Assembly: GCF_009602465.1 (NCBI RefSeq)
Contig: NZ_WBKP01000014.1
Coordinates: 1 to 64,000, forward strand
Origin: Cumulibacter manganitolerans
Lineage (GTDB): Bacteria; Actinomycetota; Actinomycetes; Mycobacteriales; Antricoccaceae
DNA: 64,000 nucleotides
Direction of reading: 5' to 3'
Part shown: in pieces, positions 1-8,783 of the stretch
Position numbering within the stretch: position 1 is the stretch's first letter
How the letters are laid out: each line of letters opens with the position of its first letter
Program-made: the position numbers and the translations under genes
Notes under the pieces: generated by a model
Told to the model about the DNA's origin: nothing
What the model saw: only the letters and a program-made list of their open reading frames with translations
Database searches by the model: none

Positions 1-389
1 TCGAAGGATCCACCTGGTGGCCGCGCCTACGTTGGAGGCACGCGCTCACTCAGGTCCGTCGTACACCACTCTGCTGGGACTCCACTGGGGCGGTTCACAC
101 CCACCCTGCAGGGCGACGGCGTAACGACAGCATCGAGGAGCTCCCTACGAGGGGATGAGCAAGAGAAGTGGGCAGGCAGGCAAGGCCTCGCGCGCCGTAA
201 GACAGCGCAGTGTCAAGCACACGCCAATCACACATTATCCTGCTTTGCGCCCAGTTGCTCACGCTCACATAACAATCCGCCCGAAGAGCGATCCCACTCG
301 GTCGTCACATGGAGGCGGCACAGGACTTAAGACCCCAGGCGAGTTGTGCGCTGAATTGAGCGAAAGGATCCTGCCCGGCGTGCTAGCTC
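1..389. other. Leading stretch without a recognisable gene
   Basis: No convincing gene. The stretch from about 150 to 370 is visibly poorer in GC than the rest of the window and its short open frames have no codon bias or recognisable motif. It contains one member of a dispersed inverted-repeat family (57-118). It lies directly downstream of the coupling-protein remnant on the minus strand, so it may be decayed flank of a former integrated element; that is inference. Confidence 0.5.
57..118. repeat. Dispersed short repeat, copy 1 (imperfect)
   Basis: Begins CGTCG, carries TCCAC in the middle and ends CCTGCAGGGCGACG, the same right arm as the repeat at 29118-29174. The left arm is poorly conserved here, so family membership is weaker than for the other two copies. 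Confidence 0.4.
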
Positions 390-760
390 TCACCACCCAA
401 GGCCGCCGACGCTGACGGTGGGCATGAGCGCGGGCCCGGCCTGCGGCGTGATGGTCTGGGCGGCGCTCTTGTCGAGGGCCGCGGCGTGCAGCCACGCCTC
501 AAGGATTTGGCGGGCGGACTGGCGCCAGAACGCGTCGTCGTGGTCCCGCGGTTGCCGTCCTCGCTGCCGGCCACCCGGGTCGCGGCGGCGGGTAGCGACC
601 GAGAGGGTCCTCGCAGCGGGCGATCGGGTTCCAGGCCACCTCGGTGTAGCCCTCGGTGGTCCGGTCGCTCGGCGGGCTGAAGGCGACCACGCGCACGACG
701 GTGCGTCCTTGGCGCGCGGAGACGGTCGCTTCGGACAGGTCGACCTTGGCCGACCGATCA
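390..760 (-). pseudogene. Remnant of TraG/VirD4-like conjugative coupling protein
   Basis: Read on the minus strand, three frames together give pieces resembling the ATPase core of actinobacterial type IV coupling proteins: KVDLSEATVSARQG, then TEVAWNPIARCEDPLGRY in one frame (about 760-570), then DAFWRQSARQILEAWLHAAA in another (about 535-470), ending at a stop near 390. In intact family members of roughly 500-600 residues these blocks sit in this order (sensor of DNA-pump 'VWVFDP...W.P..GC.DP', then 'FW...A..VL...LHAAAL'). Here they are joined only through at least one frameshift, the Walker A and B regions are missing, and no start is available, so this is a broken fragment. It suggests a former integrative conjugative element. 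Assignment is from remembered family consensus, not a search. Confidence 0.5.
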
Positions 761-872
761 GCGCGGCGCCCGGCACTCCGCGGGCGACAGGAAGCGCTCG
801 CGCGCTATGGTCCGGACGGCGCTCTGAAGGGTCACCTCGCAGAACGCGACCCAGCCGACACGGGGAGGTGGC

Positions 873-2378
873 GTGGCCGTTCGACCAGGCATCCTCGGCA
901 TCGATGAGGGCACCACCGGCACGCGCGCCGCCGTCGTTCTCGCGGACGGCTCCATCGGGCCGGTCTTCTACGAGCCACTAATGGTCTCCACGCCGGACGG
1001 CCGACGGGTCGAGCAGGACGCCGGCGAGATCTGGGCGAAGACCAGCGACGTCGCGCGGCAAGCCCGCGCCTGGGCCGAGGCGAACGGCGTGCAGCTCGCG
1101 GGGCTCTCCATCGCCAACCAGCGGGCAACGAGCGTGCTGTGGGACCTCCGCGACGGGACGCCGCTGGCCCCGGCCGTCGTGTGGCAGGACCGCCGGTACG
1201 CCGACGAGCTCGCGGACCTCGCGGCCGAGTGGGACGACCGGCTGATCGCCGCGACCGGGCGGCCGGTCGGCACGCGGTCCCCGCTGCTGTGGCTCACCCG
1301 CTGCATCCGCGAGGTGCCCGCCGTCGCGGACGCGTTCCGTGCGCGCCGGCTCGCGTTCGGCACGGTCGACGCCTGGCTGCTGCACCAGCTCACCGCCGGG
1401 CAGACCCGCACGTTCTCGGCCACCAACGCGCAGTCGATCGGTGGGCTCGTCCTCGACGACCTGACCTGGCTGCCGGGCTGGTTGGCGGCGCTCGGCGTCC
1501 CCGGCGGCGTCCTCCCGGTCGTCACCAACGACGCGGGAACGCTCGGCACCACCGATCCTGGGGTCCTCGGGGAACGGCTCCCGATCGCCGCAGCCGTCGG
1601 CGACCAGCACGCCGCCTGGGTCGCACTGGGCGCGGACCGCGCTGGCGACACGACCGTCGTGCACGGCACCGGCAGCTTCGTCAGCATGCTCACCGGGGCC
1701 CCGCCGGCGGCGTCGCACGAGATCGACAACGCGCTGTACGAGATCGCCTGGCGGACGCCCACCGACAGCCGCGATGCCGTCGAGGCGTTTGCCGCCACCA
1801 CCGGCGCGGCCGTCGACTGGCTGTGCACCGGGATCGGGCTGTTCAGCGGCCCGGAGCAGCTCGGCGCGCTCGCCGCGAGCGCTCCGCACGCCGCCGCGCC
1901 CTGGTTCGAGCCGTCGCTCGCCGGCGTCCGCACGCCGGTGGCCGACCCCTCAGCCACCGGGCTGCTCGGCGGCCTGACCCTGGCAACGGACAAGGCAGCG
2001 ATTGCCCGCGCCGTCGTTGACGGCGTCGCGCACACGGTCGGCGACCTGGTGGAGGCACTCGCCACCGTGTCGGGCGCCGCGCCGCGGATCCTGCGGTGCG
2101 GCGGCGGGCTCGCGCGCAGCGACGTGCTCGCCCAGGCACAGGCCGACCTCCTCGGCGTCCCGGTCGAGCGCGCCGCCGATTTCGACACCGCGAGCCTGCG
2201 GGGCGCTGCCTACCTCGCCGGGATCGAGCTCGGCGTCTGGCCGGATCGCGCCGCCGCGCTCGGTACGCTCCCTGGGGGCGACTTGTTCGAGCCGCGGATC
2301 TCCGCGCAGGAGCGCGCCGACCTGCGCGGCGCGTGGCAGGTCGCGACCCGACGCCCGACGACCGAAGGGGAGCGATGA
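873..2378 (+). CDS. glpK: Glycerol kinase (FGGY family)
   Basis: FGGY carbohydrate kinase of 501 residues, the usual glycerol kinase length, predicted to phosphorylate glycerol with ATP to sn-glycerol-3-phosphate in the cytoplasm. The N-terminal phosphate-binding motif GIDEGTTGTRAAV is at residues 8-20; SIANQRATSVLWD and VVWQDRR match the FGGY substrate region; GDQHAAWVALG and VVHGTGSFVSM (about 247-275) match the GlpK C-terminal half. The start is GTG at 873, preceded by GGGGAGG at 862-868. The stop overlaps the glpD start by 4 bases (ATGA), indicating translational coupling. The glpD neighbour makes glycerol the most likely substrate, although other polyol kinases share this fold. Confidence 0.88.
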   Translation: MAVRPGILGIDEGTTGTRAAVVLADGSIGPVFYEPLMVSTPDGRRVEQDAGEIWAKTSDVARQARAWAEANGVQLAGLSIANQRATSVLWDLRDGTPLAPAVVWQDRRYADELADLAAEWDDRLIAATGRPVGTRSPLLWLTRCIREVPAVADAFRARRLAFGTVDAWLLHQLTAGQTRTFSATNAQSIGGLVLDDLTWLPGWLAALGVPGGVLPVVTNDAGTLGTTDPGVLGERLPIAAAVGDQHAAWVALGADRAGDTTVVHGTGSFVSMLTGAPPAASHEIDNALYEIAWRTPTDSRDAVEAFAATTGAAVDWLCTGIGLFSGPEQLGALAASAPHAAAPWFEPSLAGVRTPVADPSATGLLGGLTLATDKAAIARAVVDGVAHTVGDLVEALATVSGAAPRILRCGGGLARSDVLAQAQADLLGVPVERAADFDTASLRGAAYLAGIELGVWPDRAAALGTLPGGDLFEPRISAQERADLRGAWQVATRRPTTEGER

Positions 2379-4066
2379 GCCGCCATATCCAGCTGCCGGG
2401 CCGGCGCGCCAGAACGGGCCGCTTCACGTCGATCCGCCGCACCCCGCTGCAGCTGCCACGGGAGCAGGCCATCGCCGACGTCGACTCCGGCGGCGAGTAC
2501 GACGTCCTCGTCATCGGCGGCGGCGTCACGGGCAGCTACGTCGCGCTCGACTGCGCCACCCGCGGGCTGCGCGTCGCCCTGGTCGAGAAGGACGACTTCG
2601 CCTCGGGCACGTCGTCGAAGTCCTCGAAGATGGTGCACGGCGGCCTGCGGTACATCGAGCAGGGCAACCTCGGCCTGGTCCGGCACGCGCTGCTGGAACG
2701 ACAGCGGCTGCGGACCAACGCGCCGCACCTGGTCCAGCGGCTGCCGTTCCTGTTCCCCGTGCTCGCCCACGACGGCGTGTTCGACCCGCGGCTTGCGAAG
2801 GCCTTCGAGGGTCTGCTGTGGACCTACGACCTCGCCGGCGGCTGGCGCATCGGTCGCCTGCACCAGCGGCTGACCGCGGACGAGGTGCTCAGCCGCGCCC
2901 CGCTGCTGGCCGGCGCCGACGTCCGCAGCGGATTCCTCTACTACGACTGCCGGGCGGACGACGCCCGCCTCACGCTCACCATCGCCCGGACCGCCGCGCA
3001 CTACGGCGCGACCCTGCTCAACGGCGCCCGCGTCACCGGGCTGATCGAGGTCGACGGCCGGGTGCGCGGCGCGCGCGTCGACACCGGCGCCGGCCAGGTC
3101 GACGTCCGGGCCCGCGTCGTCGTCAACGCGACCGGCGTGTGGAGCGACACCGTCGACGCCCTCGCCGACCCCGCCCACGAGCCGCGGGTACGGCCCGGCA
3201 AGGGCGTGCACCTCGTGCTGCCCTGGACCCGGCTGCGGATCGACGGCACCGTCACCGTGCCGATCCCCGGCCGCAGCCGGCGCGCGACCTGCACCCGCTG
3301 GGGCGACTGCGTCATCGTCGGGCTCACCGACACCGACTACGACGGCCCGCTGGACGACGTGCAGTGCACCGGCGACGAGATGCGGTTTCTGCTCGACGGG
3401 GTCAACGCCGCGTTCGGCACCGACCTCTCCGACGCGGACGTGGTCGGCAGCTACGCCGGCCTGCGGCCGCTCGTCGGCAGCAAGGAGGGCGCCACGCTCA
3501 CCATGAGCCGCGACCACTCGATCACCGTCGACGTCCGCGCCATGGTGACCGTCACCGGCGGCAAGCTGACCACCGCCCGCCACATGGGCGAGCTGGTCAC
3601 CGACCAGGTGGACCGGCTGCTCGAGCGCAACGGCCGGTGCCGCACCAAGACCCTGCCGCTGCTCGGCGGCGCAGGTTACGACGCCGAGGCCACCACGGCC
3701 ACCGGCGGCCTCGCCGCGCACCTGAGCGGGCGGTACGGCACCGAGGCCGCCTTCGTCAGCGCGCTGATCGCCGAGGACCCCGCGCTCGGCAAGCCCATCG
3801 TGGACGGGGCGCCGCACGTCATGGCCGAGGTCGTGTACGCCGCACGCTGCGAGCTCGCCCGGTCGGTCGACGACGTGCTGTCCCGCCGCACCCGGCTGCG
3901 GCTGTTCGCGCGCGACCGGTCGGTGGACGCGGCCCCCGCCGTTGCCGAGATCCTCGGTCGCGAGCTCGACCTCGACGCGGCGGAGCGTGACCGGCAGGTC
4001 GCCGAGTACGCCGCGAGCATCGCGCACGAGAAGCAGTGCCTGACGACGACCAGCAGCGCCTCGTGA
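2375..4066 (+). CDS. glpD: FAD-dependent glycerol-3-phosphate dehydrogenase
   Basis: Flavoprotein of 563 residues that oxidises sn-glycerol-3-phosphate to dihydroxyacetone phosphate and passes electrons to the quinone pool, probably at the inner face of the membrane. The FAD Rossmann motif VLVIGGGVTGSYVALDC lies near residues 44-60, followed by VEKDDFASGTSSKSSKMVHG, a hallmark of GlpD/GPO enzymes. The C-terminal domain (about 385-545) corresponds to the DAO_C cap, with YAARCELARSVDDVLSRRTR. ATG at 2375 overlaps the glpK stop. It forms the second step of a glycerol utilisation operon and supplies the substrate scaffold for the next gene's family. Confidence 0.9.
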   Translation: MSRHIQLPGRRARTGRFTSIRRTPLQLPREQAIADVDSGGEYDVLVIGGGVTGSYVALDCATRGLRVALVEKDDFASGTSSKSSKMVHGGLRYIEQGNLGLVRHALLERQRLRTNAPHLVQRLPFLFPVLAHDGVFDPRLAKAFEGLLWTYDLAGGWRIGRLHQRLTADEVLSRAPLLAGADVRSGFLYYDCRADDARLTLTIARTAAHYGATLLNGARVTGLIEVDGRVRGARVDTGAGQVDVRARVVVNATGVWSDTVDALADPAHEPRVRPGKGVHLVLPWTRLRIDGTVTVPIPGRSRRATCTRWGDCVIVGLTDTDYDGPLDDVQCTGDEMRFLLDGVNAAFGTDLSDADVVGSYAGLRPLVGSKEGATLTMSRDHSITVDVRAMVTVTGGKLTTARHMGELVTDQVDRLLERNGRCRTKTLPLLGGAGYDAEATTATGGLAAHLSGRYGTEAAFVSALIAEDPALGKPIVDGAPHVMAEVVYAARCELARSVDDVLSRRTRLRLFARDRSVDAAPAVAEILGRELDLDAAERDRQVAEYAASIAHEKQCLTTTSSAS

Positions 4067-4076
4067 AGGAGAACGC

Positions 4077-5630
4077 ATGATCAGCCGCCAGACGATCACC
4101 ACCGGGTTCAACCACGGCAACTACCTGCCGAGCCGGCCCAACCCGCCGCGGTACGGCGATGCGACGCCGCCCGGCACCGGCGACGCGTCGCTGCAGCGGG
4201 ACGTCGTGCCGATCCCCGACGAGGTGCTCGCGAAGCTGCGCGATGCCGCCGAGGCCGTGCACACCGACCGCGACACCGTCGTCCTGCGCACCCGCGACTG
4301 GTGGGCCGGATCGATGATCGGCGAGACCGCGGGGCACCCGGCGACGCCGGACGCCGTCATCGTCGAGGCCGGCTCGGCCGACCAGGTCGCGCAGGTGCTG
4401 CGGATCTGCCACGAGGCGCGGATCCCGGTGACGCCGTCCGCCGGACGCAGCAACGTCACCGGCGCGGCCCTGCCGGTGCACGGCGGCGTGGTCCTCGACC
4501 TGTGCCGACTGAACGCGATCGTCGGCTTCGACCGCGACTCGCTGGTCGTCGACGTCCAGGCCGGGATGTTCGGCGACGCCTTCGAGCAGCAGCTGCAGGA
4601 GACGTACGGCGTGACCACCGGCCACTGGCCGTCGGCGTTCGCGATGTCGACGGTGGGCGGCTGGGTCGCCTGCCGCGGCGCGGGCCAGCTGTCCACGCGC
4701 TACGGGAAGATCGAGGACATGGTCGTCGGCCTCGACGTCGTGCTCGCCGACGGCCGGCAGGTGACCCTGCAGGACTACCCGCGGGCGGCCACCGGGCCGG
4801 ACCTGCGCCAGGTCTTCATCGGATCCGAGGGCACGCTCGGCGTCATCACCGCCGTCCGGCTGCGCACCCATCGGCTGCCCGGGTACGCCAAGGCGATCGC
4901 GTTCGGCTTCGAGTCGTTCGCCGCCGGGCTGGACGCCTGCCGCGAGATCATGCAGCGCGGCGCCACCCCCGCCGTCCTGCGGCTGTACGACAAGAAGGAG
5001 AGCGGCACCCACTTCGGGCACCCCGACACGAACCTGCTGCTGATCGCCGACGAGGGCGAGCCCGCGATCGTCGACGCGATGATCGCGACGAGCGAGGCGG
5101 CGTGCGAGGGCGCCGCGCGGCTCGACGACCATCAGGTGTTCGACGACTGGCTCGACGACCGGATGCGGCTCGGCAAGTCCGCCGCGGGCTTCACGCCGGG
5201 CCCCGGCTTCGTCGCGGACACCCTCGAGATCGCCGCCGAATGGTCGGCCCTGCCGGCGATCTACGACGATGTCGTCGCGGCGATCGAGTCCGTTCCCGGC
5301 ACGCTCCGTGCCTCGGCGCATCAGTCGCACGCCTACACCGACGGCGCGTGCGTGTACTTCTCGCTGCGCGGCGACGTCGAGGTGGACCGCCGCCGGGAGT
5401 GGTACCGCGCCGCGTGGGACGCCGCGAACGACGTGCTGATCAAGCATCGCGCGGCGTTGAGCCACCATCACGGCTGCGGGCTGCTGCGGGCGCCGTACCT
5501 GCCCGAGTCCCTCGGACCCGCGTTCGAGATCCTCGTGTCGATCAAGCACGCGCTGGATCCGCACGGCATCATGAACCCGGCGAAGCTGGGGCTGCCCAGC
5601 CCGTTCGGACGCTCGCCCCTCGACTCGTGA
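4077..5630 (+). CDS. FAD-linked oxidase, alkyl-DHAP synthase-like
   Basis: A 517-residue vanillyl-alcohol-oxidase/PCMH-type flavoprotein. The FAD domain (about 90-270) contains PVTPSAGRSNVTGAALPVH and FIGSEGTLGVIT; the C-terminal FAD-oxidase domain includes SHHHGCG and ends HALDPHGIMNPAKLG. The SHHHG block is shared with alkyldihydroxyacetonephosphate synthases, which replace the acyl chain of acyl-DHAP by a fatty alcohol to make ether lipids. The gene is 10 bases after glpD and follows GAAGGAG (4066-4072), so all three are likely one transcript. An alternative role as D-2-hydroxyacid or sn-glycerol dehydrogenase cannot be excluded; the ether-lipid reading rests on the motif and on DHAP-producing neighbours. 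Confidence 0.75.
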   Translation: MISRQTITTGFNHGNYLPSRPNPPRYGDATPPGTGDASLQRDVVPIPDEVLAKLRDAAEAVHTDRDTVVLRTRDWWAGSMIGETAGHPATPDAVIVEAGSADQVAQVLRICHEARIPVTPSAGRSNVTGAALPVHGGVVLDLCRLNAIVGFDRDSLVVDVQAGMFGDAFEQQLQETYGVTTGHWPSAFAMSTVGGWVACRGAGQLSTRYGKIEDMVVGLDVVLADGRQVTLQDYPRAATGPDLRQVFIGSEGTLGVITAVRLRTHRLPGYAKAIAFGFESFAAGLDACREIMQRGATPAVLRLYDKKESGTHFGHPDTNLLLIADEGEPAIVDAMIATSEAACEGAARLDDHQVFDDWLDDRMRLGKSAAGFTPGPGFVADTLEIAAEWSALPAIYDDVVAAIESVPGTLRASAHQSHAYTDGACVYFSLRGDVEVDRRREWYRAAWDAANDVLIKHRAALSHHHGCGLLRAPYLPESLGPAFEILVSIKHALDPHGIMNPAKLGLPSPFGRSPLDS

Positions 5631-5664
5631 GCGCCGCGCCGGAACGGTCATTCCCGCGTCAGTT

Positions 5665-5702
5665 GTTTCACATTGCTAACGAAACTGTCCACAGCGTAGG
5701 TT
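5665..5702 (+). promoter_or_regulatory. Promoter with operator-like palindrome before acyl-CoA dehydrogenase operon
   Basis: GTTTC (5665-5669) and GAAAC (5681-5685) form an inverted repeat with an 11-base spacer. It overlaps a possible -35 (TTGCTA, 5673-5678), and TAGGTT (5697-5702) lies 18 bases further as a possible -10. A strong AGGAGG follows at 5715-5720. Spacing fits a TetR-like repressor of fatty-acid genes, but no cognate regulator is adjacent. Confidence 0.4.
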
Positions 5703-5726
5703 CGAGGCAACTACAGGAGGTGCCCG

Positions 5727-6857
5727 ATGAGACTCGAGGCCACTGAGCTCACCGACGACGAGCGCGCGCTGCAGCAGGAGGTCCGCTCCTGGCTACGTAA
5801 GCGGTTGCCCGTGGGGAGCTATCCTCTCGGGCTGGGCATGTCCGGCGAGATCGATCCGGAGTTCTCCCGGGACCTCGGCGCGCAGGGCTGGCTCGGCATG
5901 GCGCTGCCGACGGAGTACGGCGGTCACGGCCGCACCGCCGTCGAGCGGCTGATCGTGGTCGAGGAGCTGCTCGCCGTCGGTGCTCCGGTGGGCTTCCACT
6001 GGGTCGGCGACCGGCAGAGCGGCCCGAGCATCGCCAAGCACGGCACCGAGGAGCAGAAGCGCGACCTGCTGCCGCGGATCGCCCGCGGCGAGGTCTCGTT
6101 CGCGATCGGGATGAGCGAGCCCGACTCGGGCTCCGATCTCGCCTCCCTACGCACCCGCGCGGTGCGCGAGGGCGACGGCTGGCGGGTCAACGGCACCAAG
6201 ATCTGGACCTCCGGTGCCTACGAGTCCACGCACATCCTGGCGCTGTTCCGCACCTCCGAGGACAAGCACACCGGCCTCACGCAGTTCATCGTCCCTCGCG
6301 AGACCGAGGGCATGTCGATCAACAAGATCCCGTTCATCGACGGCACCCGGCACTTCTGCGAGATCAGCTTCGAGGACATGTACCTCCCGGACTCGCTGCG
6401 CATGGGCGAGGTCGGCGGCGGCTGGGGCCAGAACACCGCCGAGCTCGTGCTCGAGCGGGGCGGCGTCGACCGGTGGATGTCGGTCATGCCGATCCTGGAG
6501 AACTGGGCGACGTCCCGCTCGGTCGAGGGGGACGCCGCGGCCGCGGCCGATCTCGGCGCGATCGCGGCCCGGTCCTGGGCGTTCCGCGGCATGTCGCTGT
6601 CGGTCGCCCGCATGGTCGACGAGGGCAAGAGCCCGGTCACCGAGGCCGCGCTGATCAAGGAGATGGCGACCCGCTTCGAGCAGGAATGCACCGACATCGT
6701 CGCCCGCCACTACGGCCGTACGCCGGACCTGCACTCCGACGATCCGCACGAGTCGCTGCTGGCGCGGGCGATCCTGGTGTCCCCGTCGTGGTCGATCCGC
6801 GGCGGCACGAACGAGATCCTGCGGACCGTCATCTCGAAGGGACTGAACAAGCGATGA
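5727..6857 (+). CDS. Acyl-CoA dehydrogenase (large partner)
   Basis: Acyl-CoA dehydrogenase of 376 residues, catalysing FAD-dependent alpha,beta-desaturation of an acyl-CoA thioester. Typical blocks are visible: GWLGMALPTEYGGHG near the N terminus, FAIGMSEPDSGSDLASL (about 131-147) in the flavin/substrate region, VNGTKIWTSGAY, and a C-terminal RGGTNEILRTVISKGL. Start ATG 5727 has AGGAGG six bases upstream. It overlaps the next acyl-CoA dehydrogenase by 4 bases (ATGA), the arrangement of the heterotetrameric FadE pairs used by actinobacteria for sterol side chains and other branched or bulky acyl-CoAs. Actual substrate unknown. Confidence 0.88.
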   Translation: MRLEATELTDDERALQQEVRSWLRKRLPVGSYPLGLGMSGEIDPEFSRDLGAQGWLGMALPTEYGGHGRTAVERLIVVEELLAVGAPVGFHWVGDRQSGPSIAKHGTEEQKRDLLPRIARGEVSFAIGMSEPDSGSDLASLRTRAVREGDGWRVNGTKIWTSGAYESTHILALFRTSEDKHTGLTQFIVPRETEGMSINKIPFIDGTRHFCEISFEDMYLPDSLRMGEVGGGWGQNTAELVLERGGVDRWMSVMPILENWATSRSVEGDAAAAADLGAIAARSWAFRGMSLSVARMVDEGKSPVTEAALIKEMATRFEQECTDIVARHYGRTPDLHSDDPHESLLARAILVSPSWSIRGGTNEILRTVISKGLNKR

Positions 6858-7870
6858 GCGACGTACGAGCCGACCGCGACCTGGTCGCGACCGTCCGCGA
6901 GCTGTTCCGCGAGCGGTGCCCCCACGAGGTCGTCACCCAGGCCGAGGCCGACGGCGCAGCACCGGAGAAGCTGTGGGCCGAGGTCGTCGGCATGGGCCTG
7001 CACCTCGTCGGCATCCCGGAGGAGGCCGGTGGCTCCGGTGGCACGATCCTCGACGCGCTGGCGATCCTGCACGCCGCCGGCGAGCAGGCGGCGCCGCTGC
7101 CGCTCGCCGAGACCATGCTGGCCGCGATGATCCTGGCCGACGCCGGAGCGCAGATCCCCGAGGGCGCGCTGGCCGTCGTCCCACCGACCGCCGAGCTGCG
7201 CGTCGAGGGTGACCAGGTGAGCGGCGCGGCCGCACGGGTGCCGTGGGCACGCGGCGCCGAGCTGCTCGTCGGCGTCGTCGACGGCAAGGCGTTCACCGCT
7301 CCGGTCGAGGTCACCCGGGAGGGCGTCGACATGGCCGGGATGCCATGCGACGACGTCCGCATCGACGGGACGGTCGTCGGCGACACCGCCGCCGACCTCG
7401 GGCTGCTGGGCGCCCTCGCGCGGTCCGCGCAGCTCGCCGGAGCCCTCGAGGCCGCGAGCGACCTCACCCGGCAGTACGTCGGCGAGCGCGTGCAGTTCGG
7501 CCAGCCGGTCGGCCGCTTCCAGGCGGTGCAGCAGCACGTCGTGACGCTCGCCCAGATGGCGGCGATGGCGTCGCTGTCGGTCGATCGCGCCGCGCTGGCG
7601 ACCCTCCGCGGCCCCGCGCCGTTCGAGATCAAGGCGACCAAGCAGGTCATCGACAAGAACGCGACGGTCGCGGCACGCGCCGCCCACCAGGCGCACGGCG
7701 CGATCGGCATGACGCAGGAGTACCGCCTGCAGCAGCTCACCCGCCGGCTCTACGCATGGCGCGGTGAGTACGGCGACGAGAAGCAGCTGGCGCTTGAGCT
7801 CGGCACCAAGATCGCGGCGCACGGCAAGCTGCACGAGGTCATCGTCGCGGGCTCCGAGATCATCAAGTAG
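6854..7870 (+). CDS. Acyl-CoA dehydrogenase (small partner)
   Basis: Acyl-CoA dehydrogenase family protein of 338 residues, shorter than the usual 380 and more divergent than its upstream partner. Recognisable parts are GLHLVGIPEEAGGSGGT near the N terminus, YVGERVQFGQPVGRFQAVQQ (about 213-232), a signature of the C-terminal helical domain, and AHQAHGAIGMTQEYRLQQ. Translationally coupled to the preceding gene, it most likely forms a mixed tetramer in which one subunit type supplies the catalytic glutamate. Which subunit is catalytic cannot be settled by eye. The stretch after its stop contains a small hairpin (CGCTGC at 7885-7890 with GCAGCG at 7897-7902). Confidence 0.83.
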   Translation: MSDVRADRDLVATVRELFRERCPHEVVTQAEADGAAPEKLWAEVVGMGLHLVGIPEEAGGSGGTILDALAILHAAGEQAAPLPLAETMLAAMILADAGAQIPEGALAVVPPTAELRVEGDQVSGAAARVPWARGAELLVGVVDGKAFTAPVEVTREGVDMAGMPCDDVRIDGTVVGDTAADLGLLGALARSAQLAGALEAASDLTRQYVGERVQFGQPVGRFQAVQQHVVTLAQMAAMASLSVDRAALATLRGPAPFEIKATKQVIDKNATVAARAAHQAHGAIGMTQEYRLQQLTRRLYAWRGEYGDEKQLALELGTKIAAHGKLHEVIVAGSEIIK

Positions 7871-7955
7871 CACCCGGCGGACGTCGCTGCTAAGCGGCAG
7901 CGGCGGACCGGCCGGCGAATCCGAGCACGTCTTATCGAGATGGAGTGATCGACGC

Positions 7956-8720
7956 ATGGGAGATCTGCAGGTATCGAAGGAAGGCTATGTAGCGGTTTTC
8001 CGGGTGAACCGGCCGCCGCACAACTTCTTCGACCACGCGATGATCAGCGAGCTCGTCGAAGCCGGCGCCCAGGCGGACGCCGATCCGGACACCCGGGCCA
8101 TCGTGCTGTGCTCCGAGGGCAAGAACTTCTGCGCAGGCGCCAACTTCGGCGACTCCGGCGGTGGGTTCGGCCCGGAGCGCGCCGAGACCTCCCGCAAGCT
8201 CTACACGCACGCCGCCGAGCTGTTCCGCATCCAGACCCCGATCGTGGCGGCGGTGCAGGGCGCGGCCGTCGGCGGCGGCCTCGGCCTCGCAGCGATGGCC
8301 GACTTCCGCGTCGCCAGCCCGGCGTCCCGGCTGCACGCGAACTTCGCGCGGCTCGGCTTCCACCAGGGCTTCGGGCTCAGCGTGACCCTGCCGCGGCTCA
8401 TCGGCGAGCAGAAGGCCAGCGAGATGCTGCTGCTTGCCCGCGCGGTGAAGGGCGAGGAGGCGCTGGCGATCGGCCTGGTCGACCGGCTCGCCGACGACCC
8501 GTACGCCGGTGCGCTCGAGCTGGCGGGGCAGATCGCGGCCAACGCGCCGATCGCCGTCCGCTCGATCCGCGAGACGCTGCGCGGCTCACTGGCGGACGAC
8601 GTCAAGGCGGTCCTCGATCGCGAGCTCACCGAGCAGACCGCGCACTGGGCCACCGAGGACTGTGCCGAGGGCATCAAGGCGAACCTCGAGCGCCGCGAGG
8701 CGGCCTTCCACAACCGCTGA
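7956..8720 (+). CDS. Enoyl-CoA hydratase/isomerase family protein
   Basis: Crotonase-fold protein of 254 residues, predicted to hydrate the enoyl-CoA made by the two dehydrogenases upstream. The oxyanion-hole regions are VLCSEGKNFCAGANFGD (about 49-65) and AAVQGAAVGGGLGLAAMADF (about 102-121); the C-terminal helices contain NAPIAVRSIRETLRG. ATG 7956 is used because GGAG lies at 7942-7945, although the frame is open further upstream into the preceding gene's end. Same strand and probably the same transcript as the dehydrogenases, giving a short beta-oxidation module. The crotonase family also includes isomerases and hydrolases, so hydratase activity is only the likeliest. Confidence 0.82.
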   Translation: MGDLQVSKEGYVAVFRVNRPPHNFFDHAMISELVEAGAQADADPDTRAIVLCSEGKNFCAGANFGDSGGGFGPERAETSRKLYTHAAELFRIQTPIVAAVQGAAVGGGLGLAAMADFRVASPASRLHANFARLGFHQGFGLSVTLPRLIGEQKASEMLLLARAVKGEEALAIGLVDRLADDPYAGALELAGQIAANAPIAVRSIRETLRGSLADDVKAVLDRELTEQTAHWATEDCAEGIKANLERREAAFHNR

Positions 8721-8732
8721 CTTGCCGCCGGC

Positions 8733-8763
8733 GGCGACGCCGAGAAGCACCCTCGGCGGCGCC
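8733..8763 (+). terminator. Hairpin terminator after the beta-oxidation genes
   Basis: GGCGACGCCGAG (8733-8744) pairs with CTCGGCGGCGCC (8752-8763) across a 7-base loop with one mismatch. It follows the enoyl-CoA hydratase stop by 12 bases. There is no T-run, as is usual in high-GC actinobacteria. Confidence 0.6.
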
Positions 8764-8783
8764 GCTGCTGGCAGGATCAGGGG

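Noticed and set aside
155-415. Short plus-strand frame in the leading region
   Set aside because: No ribosome site, no motif, atypical composition; overlaps the decayed element.
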